NCBI GenBank assembly: GCA_015501595.1
Contig: JADNRX010000057.1
Location: 124,001-188,000 of the forward strand
DNA: 64,000 nt
Origin: Hymenopellis radicata
Taxonomy: Eukaryota; Basidiomycota; Agaricomycetes; Agaricales; Physalacriaceae
Reading direction: 5' to 3'
Under the pieces are notes generated by a model. That model ran no database searches. It saw only the letters and a list, made by a program, of their open reading frames with translations, and was not told the DNA's origin. Of the stretch, positions 57,480 to 64,000 are shown one piece after another. The position numbers and the translations under genes were made by a program. How positions within the stretch are numbered: the stretch's first letter is position 1; every line of letters starts with the position of its first letter.

Positions 57480-60400
57480 TGAGGAGGCGAGAAGGGCGAC
57501 TCACCATGATATACCTTAAGGAAGTGTCAGTAGTAGCATAGACTAGGGTAATACAACTACCCTACATGTAAGAACCAGAAAACGTCAACACCGAGCCAAG
57601 TCTGCGGCATGCATTTCACCAGGAGCTCGTACTTGAGTGTAACTCGGGGGTCAAAGTCTAGTGTCACGGCAAGGTTAGTATGTTCGACGCGAGTATCACG
57701 ATGAACTTACCGAAGTCGTCAGTCACCAGGAGGTTCGATCTGACTCGACACTCTGAAATGCAAGTCTAAAGTACGAAATCAATAAGTAAGAATATCCTCC
57801 AAAGAGAAAAGCTTACCATGTCGTGCTGAGAGCGCGGCGAAGCCCCGCGATGTACGTGTCGTTCCTCATTACTACACTTCTGCCGTCCATGCCAGCGTTG
57901 GTGTTGGACGTTGAAGTCGTGGATCTCGCGCCCATGAGTCGCGGCGTGTCAGGTCAGTCATGACGCCCTCTGCTTCCTAGACGTATCTCTCCGATTACCA
58001 GGTCTGCACGGATTTACGAGTTCGCCTGAAAGACGAGATCAGTATACAAAGAAATGGTACAAATTTGAACGCCTCACCCTTGTACGACGAGGCCGACAAC
58101 GACGACCTCGCTTGGTGTGAAGCATCTGCAAGGTGATATCCTTCAATGGACGGAAGATGTTGTGTGCCGGCGCGCATAATTCGGACGTAGCGCTCCTTAT
58201 CCCATTCGACCGTGATGGGCGAGTACGGCCCCCACATAAAGGGCGGCACCGACGTCAATGACGAGGGACGAGGGAGCACAGACACATTAAGGAATCATAG
58301 CGTTGAGCCTGTTGGTAGTAAGGTAAATGTTAGTGACAGCGTGTAAGTTAAGGCAGGACTTACCGAACAGTAGCAAGGAAAGCGACGGCGCCCTTAGTGT
58401 AGTCGATCCGTAGCTAGAGGCTGTCGGTTTGACCGTCTGAAGACATGCCCCGACAATCGTTGAGCGCGGTGATGAATTCGCCAGCGTGTCGTCAACGAAA
58501 CTCGGTGTACAGTCCTTCAACAACGTCAAGAGATGCTCCTCAGCAGGTGTGAAAACAACCACTCACAGGACAATCCCCTGTCAGAAAGATTTAGCGAAAG
58601 TCAGATTTGAGTCGGTCATGTACACACACCTGTTCCTAACGGTGAACTCGAGACAGTCCAGGCTCTACGTAGGCCGTGCAGAGCCTGACAGCCTTCGAGT
58701 CATTACATCCATATGGCGCTCACAAGGCGTCGTCCCGACGCCGGAATAGAAAGTCCGCTTTGTGCTCCCACCGACGCGAAGTCAAATGGGAAATGGACGC
58801 GTCACGAAGACAACGTCCAACGCTGCGTCGGCAAATCCATCAACGTATCTGGGACACTAATTAGCGGTAGGAGAAGGAGGGACAGGGAACATACCGTCCA
58901 AGGTTCCCAATGGCCTGCTCGTCGTCTGGTAAAAGTATGGAGAATTAGTGGGGATATAACCAGCTCGAAAGACGACGCACCAAGTAAGCAGCGGCAGGCG
59001 GCAATAATCGAGAAAACTAGGCGCAACAATGTCGTCCACGTCGTGCTAGACAGCGCACACAAAAAATCTGGAGAAAGTTGTCAGCGAGCTAGTCGTCGAC
59101 GAGGCCAACAAATAAACATACCAGTGCGTCGAAGACCGAGGGAAAAGGCACTGAGGGAAGGCTGCAGTGAGCAAGCAAACCAACGATGATGGTGGCAAGA
59201 AGAAACTAACGAGTCACGGTAAAGTCACGTTATAAACGCGTCGCGGACACGTTGGCGAGAACAGCGGGGACGACACCGAGAAGCGTAGAGGAAGAACATA
59301 TGTATGAAAGACAGATGGAAAGTATGGCAATGTAGAGCCGAGTAAGACTAGTGGAGGAGGCAAGAATGGGAGAGAGAGGGAATGATGGGTTTCAGCAGAA
59401 TCCCATCGCCTTTTATTCCCATTCCCAACCCTCTGAGGTCCATCAGAGACGTAAATACACCCGGGTAACCACCCGCAGTGATGCGCGACTGTCGGACTAA
59501 CGAAATCTTTCCAATATTCGGGCGCATATTGCGCCGCCACATAATCTCGCTTCTTCTCGATTGGTCGCCCTGGACACAAGACAACGAAACAGATATCATT
59601 TCAAGAAATAATACACTTGAATCTTGAGATGTGTCAGACCTCAAGGCAAGTAGCGTACCCAAAGCGAATGGAACTTACTCCCAAATGCACCGTAGCGACT
59701 TTCCCGTCCTCAAGCACAACCTCCAAGAACCAAAGTGGCACGATTAGATGCAGGGCTTACCCCTGAGAATCTGATGGGAGTTATGCAAGGGCGCCCAGAC
59801 GCGGAGGTATTGAAAACTTACAGATTGGACTTTTCACCCCGACGGGCGCAACGCTTCGCGTTGCCAATTACTCCCATGCGAGAACGGAGAAAGGCACTCG
59901 TTTACGTTCTAATAACATGTGATATCAGTCAGCACGAAATGAAGCCCGTTGAAGCACGGAAAAGGTACGAACTCTTTCAGCATATCGGTGACACAGCGCG
60001 AATCGCGCGTTAGCATTAATTGAAATGGTTCAGAGGCGAGTAAACAGTCGTAGATAGCATATTCAGGGTATATACACCTAATGCGGTTGTCAGATCTAAG
60101 AAAATAGAGCGGGAAATGAGTGTTACCCAAAAGTCTGAGAGGGACGGAGGAGGAAGACGACCTCTGGCGTCATTTCCCCACATCCGAGAGAGACCAGATA
60201 AGATTGTCGATGCCCCAGACGCGTCATAGGGTCCAAGAAATCCTCGTGTCATCGATGTGCAGGGTCCTAGACGACTGCCAGAGCCTCTGACGCGAAAAGT
60301 CGTCTTCAGAACGCGTTGTCAGTCCGGACGAGCATCGGAATTCGCCTTACGTAAGCCACAGACCAACCTCCAAGTAAATTTAAGGTGGCTAGACGTCGGA

Positions 60401-60650
60401 GAGAGTGCGAGGACACGAGGGCGCGTTGGTGTAAGCACCTCGAACTCGGACATGTGGTGGTTCGAGTTCAAGTGATCTCGATCACTTGGGGATACCATAT
60501 ACGTATGGCGCCATTCAACCACGATGTTTTGCCGCATATTCCGAGCCGATAGGATGCCTGGAACCTTGGGAGGACTTCGGTTACCCGCCCAGAAAGCGGA
60601 GCGAATTCCCACTAGTGAATACGTGAAATCAACCTGGTGACCCGACGGAC
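57480..60650 (-). other. exon-like segments of one or more unidentified intron-rich genes, probably decayed
   Basis: On the minus strand short open segments are bounded by good splice signals. One reads TCISECRVRSNLLVTDDF, joined by a GTAAGT...ACTAG intron to DFDPRVTLKYELLVKCMP (57.63-57.78 kb). Another pair is DEQAIGNLG and RYVDGFADAALDVV, separated by a GTATGT...CCCAG intron near 58.87 kb. Others are PPFMWGPYSPITVEWDKERY near 58.2 kb, VPLWFLEVVLEDGKVATVHL near 59.7 kb, and TRGFLGPYDASGASTILSGL near 60.2 kb. I do not recognise a family, and stops prevent a continuous model. The segments look like real protein but cannot be assembled with confidence. Confidence 0.4.
59848..59864. repeat. perfect 7-bp-stem palindrome with a three-base loop
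   Basis: GCAACGCTTCGCGTTGC is a perfect hairpin whose minus strand contains GCGAAGC. On the minus strand the codons read NAKRCAR, close to HRCAR in the tandem modules further right, which suggests an outlying relic of the same module. Confidence 0.6.
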
Positions 60651-61299
60651 ATCATGTTCAAGGTACATTGTATCGATTGCACTGGTTTTTGGACTCACCC
60701 TGGACGAAGTTTTCGAGAAGTTGGAATTGGATGTTTCGGTGATACTCACTTCTCCGTAACCTCCAATAGGTGGGGTTTCTTCAAGTATGTGTTATTCTTC
60801 GACTTCTGGTGCTCACCATGTTTCACTAGTATCTTGTACTATACTCTACCATGTATTCTTACGGCTGTAGTGAGCTTTAACGAAGTGGAAATTGCGATAT
60901 ACGCATTTGTGGAGTCCGGCAAGTAACACAATTCTAGTCTATGGCAGGTATTTTTGTTCATTTCGTTGACATTCGCCCAGAAGAGTAACAAAACAATGCA
61001 AGTATCATTTGGACATAGCTACGACATGTACATGTACTTCTACACAAAGGACAACATAGTCTACTGGTGCTAATGCAGCGCAGTCCGCGCTCGCCGGTCC
61101 CAAGTCCGCCTCGCGCGAGAATTGTACCCACGTCAAACAGGGCGATTTACGGCGTAATTAACGCGCCGTGGATACGAACTATAACTGAGTTAGCTCCGTG
61201 AAAATGATCAGAATAAATGAGGCACGAACCCGAAATGACCGTCGTCAACATCGCAGCGGTCTAAGCGAAGGAGAGACGTATCACCTGGTAGTGACTACT
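60651..61299. other. intergenic, nothing recognised
   Basis: An AT-rich stretch with a 90-codon plus-strand frame at 60654-60926 of hydrophobic character but no recognisable domain. No gene is called. Confidence 0.35.
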
Positions 61300-62470
61300 C
61301 GTCGTGGACGAGCAGAAGTTCGACGTCCATGGTCGTCCGAAGGTTGAAGTGAAGTGTGGCGGAGAATGGCAAGAACCGTGGTGATCCCAGCACTGAGAAG
61401 CTTGCAGATCGAGCGCAGCGGTGGAAGCGCCGCTGCACACTCCACTTAAACGAGAACCTTAGCCCTGCAATAAGCCGTTAGTCCAGAAAACGAGGGAGTC
61501 CAGTATAACTTACCTAAGTCGAATTCGTCACGAAGAATTCCTAAAGCGTCCATAAACCCGAGTTGAAACAGATCTAAATCGGCATCAGCGCCTAGAATCA
61601 GCCGAATGCTGGGCTTCTGAGGGTAGGTCCGTGTTATAATTAGAGGGGTGGTAAGGCCTGCCGTGTCCTTCGCGGTTGATAGGGCAATAACACGACGGTA
61701 ATAGGCTCCTAAGTGATGTCGCTCATGGCTACGACCCATCAGCGGCAATGTCCAGGGAGGCGAGAGTGAAAGTGAGCTGTGGCGTAATAGGTCGGAGAGA
61801 CGTCTTTAATCCAGCAGTGAGAAGCTCAGAACGCGAGCGCAGCGGTGGAAGCGCCGCTGCTCACTGCTATCCAATGAAAATCGAGGTACTGAATTATGTC
61901 GTTAGTCTACAAAGCGCGCCAGGCTAATGTCACGTACCAGGTCCAATTTTATTCATCTTCAATGGGTCCAAATGAGGCCATGAAGCCGAACGCCGTCAGA
62001 TCAAGATCAGCATCAGCGGATACAATTAGGTGCAGGCTAGGCGTATGAGCAGGTCCACGTTGAAATTCCGAAGAGTCTAGGTGAGTTGAGAATGTCTGGC
62101 TGGTACGTAGCGGTTGCTGGTGCTCGAAGACGACGATGACGGGTTCCTAGGCAAGTCGCTGATGAGAGCGACCCATCAGCGCCGGGGTCCAGGAAGGCGA
62201 GAGTGAAATCGAAGTGTGGCGTAAATTGGCGGCAAGACGTCGCTATGGCGAGCAGCGAAAGCCCATATTGCGAGCGTAGCGTCGGAGTCGCCGCTGTTCA
62301 TTACGCTGGAGGTAATATCGCAGCGCTGGGAGGGGAATTAGCCCCGGAATTGAAGAAGAACACGACATACCCGTGGAAGTTCGTCACCAAGACGTCCGAA
62401 TTAGTCCATAAAACCGAGCCACTTCAGATTCAGATCGGGATCAGTGGCTGCAATTAGCGGTAGGCCCGGC
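61300..62470 (-). repeat. tandem modules A1-A3, about 425-430 bp each
   Basis: Three diverged tandem copies are readable on the minus strand. Shared landmarks are a segment encoding (E/V)QRR(F/L)(H/R)R(C/Y)AR, at about 61.42, 61.85 and 62.28 kb, and a segment ending RLILGADADLDLFQLGFMD in A1, with SADADLDL in A2 and ATDPDLNL in A3. An intron-like GTAAGT...TTGCAG lies between them in A1. A1 stays open for about 100 codons and A2 for about 66 around the second segment. Stops occur in A2 and A3. No family was recognised. Confidence 0.65.
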
Positions 62471-62674
62471 GTATGAGCATAGGTCCGTGTTCGATTTCAA
62501 GGGATTTGAACTAATGGAAACAAGTCAGAATCAAGGGTGAAGTTCAACGCAAATACTCACACTTTTTTCCCAGAAAAAAAGCCGGGCCGGCGAGGCCAAC
62601 ACACGCTGTAGTCATTCGAAGATAGCGGGTTCCTAAGACGAGGCGATGTTCCTCGAGTCGTTGGAACGGGTGAA

Positions 62675-62693
62675 GAGGCGGCGAAGCCGCCTC
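62675..62693. repeat. palindrome of module B1 (8-bp stem, GAA loop)
   Basis: GAGGCGGCGAAGCCGCCTC is perfectly self-complementary around a GAA triloop. It lies at the start of module B1 directly after an acceptor-like ATTAG on the minus strand. Confidence 0.8.
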
Positions 62694-62939
62694 GACTAAT
62701 GGAAACCAATGAGTTCAAGAATACTGCGGGATATAGAGCGAAACATACCGTATTTGATGTCGCAGTAGACCGGACCTAACAAAATCGGGTGAGAGATCGA
62801 AGTTGAAATGACTGGAAATACGTACCTTTTTGCCAGCACCAAAAGCCGGTCCGGCGAGGACAACCACGCGTGTCCTAGATTGAACTCCTTGTGTCCATGG
62901 CAACGAAATTGTTCCCCTAGATATAGTCGGCCTGTCGAG

Positions 62940-62958
62940 GCGGTGGCGAAGCCACCGC
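62940..62958. repeat. palindrome of module B2 (8-bp stem, GAA loop)
   Basis: GCGGTGGCGAAGCCACCGC occupies the same module position as in B1. Relative to B1 both arms are changed, C to T on one side and G to A on the other, and pairing is retained. Confidence 0.8.
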
Positions 62959-63210
62959 GGTCCATCTGTTCCCTATGTCGAATCAGCCTCGAGTTCAACA
63001 CTGCCGGGGAAGAAAAACTCACAAAGTTGAGCACGTATTCGAAACATCTCTAACATCAAATGAGTCAAAGCTAGCAGTAAAAAAAGAGGGAAAACGCACT
63101 TTTCTCCCAAGATCCAAGCCTGGCCGGCGAGGCCAACAACGCTGGATCAATCCCACTGCGCCGTTCTTCGCAATGCAAACTTGATAATCGAGGATGTCGT
63201 TGTTCCCAGA

Positions 63211-63225
63211 GGCGCCGAAGGCGCC
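63211..63225. repeat. palindrome of module B3 (6-bp stem, GAA loop)
   Basis: GGCGCCGAAGGCGCC occupies the same module position. The inner GGC/GCC pair of B1 is replaced by GCC/GGC, again with both arms changed and pairing kept. Confidence 0.78.
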
Positions 63226-63340
63226 GACGCGTCGCTGAAGCCGAGAAACAGATTTGAGGATCCAGGTTGTGATGGCAGGAAGTGAAGCGTGAACTTGCCG
63301 CATTTGGCTTGAACACGATCGACATGTTCTTGCTCCTGCC

Positions 63341-64000
63341 CTTCATGTCATGAACGCGGCGTCTCTCGAATTCGACCCTTTCCTCATTGGATTTTTGAAC
63401 GTCTGATGGGGTCTGTGGGTCGTCGCGTCAGTGCTTTTCAAATGATGCCGAATACAACAACGCACCGCTGGCCGTCTACTCTGCTTATCCCTTCCCGATA
63501 ATTCGAACCCGGTTCTCGAGGAATTGAGCAGGTCTCTCATGGCGTGTCTCCTTCGTGCGACGGGTATCTGGCGCTGTTGCTTACGACCTGGGCGACATCT
63601 TCTCGTCCTCTGTCTTCGCAACATTCTGACCCCGAATCTCGATGAATTGAGCGGGTACGACCTGCGGGGTTGTCAGAACTCTGGAGATGACTGCCTAGAC
63701 GACTTGCCGCACCTTGTCCCGACTTGTCTCGTTTCTGAACCTAAATCGAGACACTCTGCAGTTCAAACTAAGTGTACAGGCTGGGCAAGGGTTCCATTCG
63801 CTTACCTTGTCGACGCCGTACCTTCTCCAACTCAGGAATCGTAAAGACTATATGAAATTTCAGCGGACGACCTGGGACAAGACGACGGACAGCTTACCAA
63901 TGGTAAAGTTCTTGTTTTGTCGCGAACATCACTAAGCGCGACTCCACTCCGAAGAACGCGCTGAGACGATAGAAATGCAGCTGGTGAGTGGCATGGCGAT
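63341..64000. other. short direct repeat, no gene recognised
   Basis: TCTCGAGGAATTGAGCAGGT (63.51 kb) and TCTCGATGAATTGAGCGGGT (63.64 kb) are related 20-mers about 124 bp apart, each preceded by a GAACC/GACCCC word. A 106-codon plus-strand frame spans both (NPVLEELS / TPNLDELS), but no domain is recognisable and the window ends here. Confidence 0.45.

Larger units (their letters stand above)
62471..63340 (-). repeat. tandem modules B1-B3, about 265-275 bp each
   Basis: Three further tandem copies share an arginine-rich start (RRLRRL, RWLRHRL, RRLRRLW) encoded in a palindrome, and a block of about 20 bp around GGCCGGCGAGGCCAAC. That block is followed in the minus direction by AAAAAG and a donor-like GTACGT or GTGAGT in B1 and B2. 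In one frame B2 reads VVVLAGPAFGAGKK. The arginine-rich start and an AGGAACCCG word link B to modules A. The frames of individual copies differ, so coding status is uncertain. Confidence 0.6.

Noticed and set aside
60430..60490. GGTTCGAGTTCAA as the T-arm of a tRNA gene
   Set aside because: No cloverleaf can be drawn around it and the acceptor stem is missing.
62820..62905. VVVLAGPAFGAGKK in module B2 as a true Walker A P-loop
   Set aside because: The corresponding frames in B1 and B3 differ and no Walker B or further NTPase motif follows.
61300..63340. CRISPR-like array from the regularly spaced palindromes
   Set aside because: Spacing of 265-430 bp, repeated spacer content and eukaryotic gene structure rule this out.

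Overview
The window looks like a gene-poor, repeat-rich accessory region of a basidiomycete genome, probably a mushroom-forming Agaricomycete. Most introns are about 45-55 bp with GT-AG borders. Four genes carry the basidiomycete DUF6535 membrane domain, there are two F-box/LRR-like paralogues, and relics of the AAA-ATPase-like / PD-(D/E)XK nuclease family are abundant. All calls come from reading the sequence and recalling family motifs; no database search was possible. Layout: 0-15 kb holds a partial PD-(D/E)XK nuclease gene, one apparently intact DUF6535 gene (3.8-6.7 kb), several decayed AAA-ATPase-like copies, a broken centrin copy and a decayed sugar-transporter copy. 15-30 kb holds two DUF6535 genes whose 3' halves are broken by DNA transposons, with an apparently intact centrin gene (CDC31 type), an SNF2/SHPRH-like helicase fragment and more AAA-ATPase-like relics between and beside them. 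30-45 kb holds a nine-exon short-chain dehydrogenase, an inverted pair of F-box genes, a ten-exon MFS sugar transporter with a GC-AG intron, and a frameshifted alpha/beta hydrolase between the pair. 40-53 kb is organised by three direct copies of a block of about 1.6-1.8 kb carrying reverse-oriented 3' ends of a long-chain acyl-CoA synthetase gene. These blocks alternate with an F-box gene and the best-preserved DUF6535 gene. The intact acyl-CoA synthetase lies at 54.1-56.4 kb. 57-64 kb has no recognised gene. It holds minus-strand exon-like segments and six tandem modules whose arginine-rich segment is written in near-perfect palindromes with paired base changes. The likely working genes are the synthetase (fatty acid activation), transporter (sugar uptake), dehydrogenase, centrin, DUF6535 copies 1 and 4, and the F-box gene at 32-35 kb. 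They do not form a metabolic cluster. The coherent signal is a recombining, transposon-invaded neighbourhood that multiplies DUF6535, F-box and AAA/nuclease genes. An allorecognition or genome-conflict role for those families is possible but is only inference.
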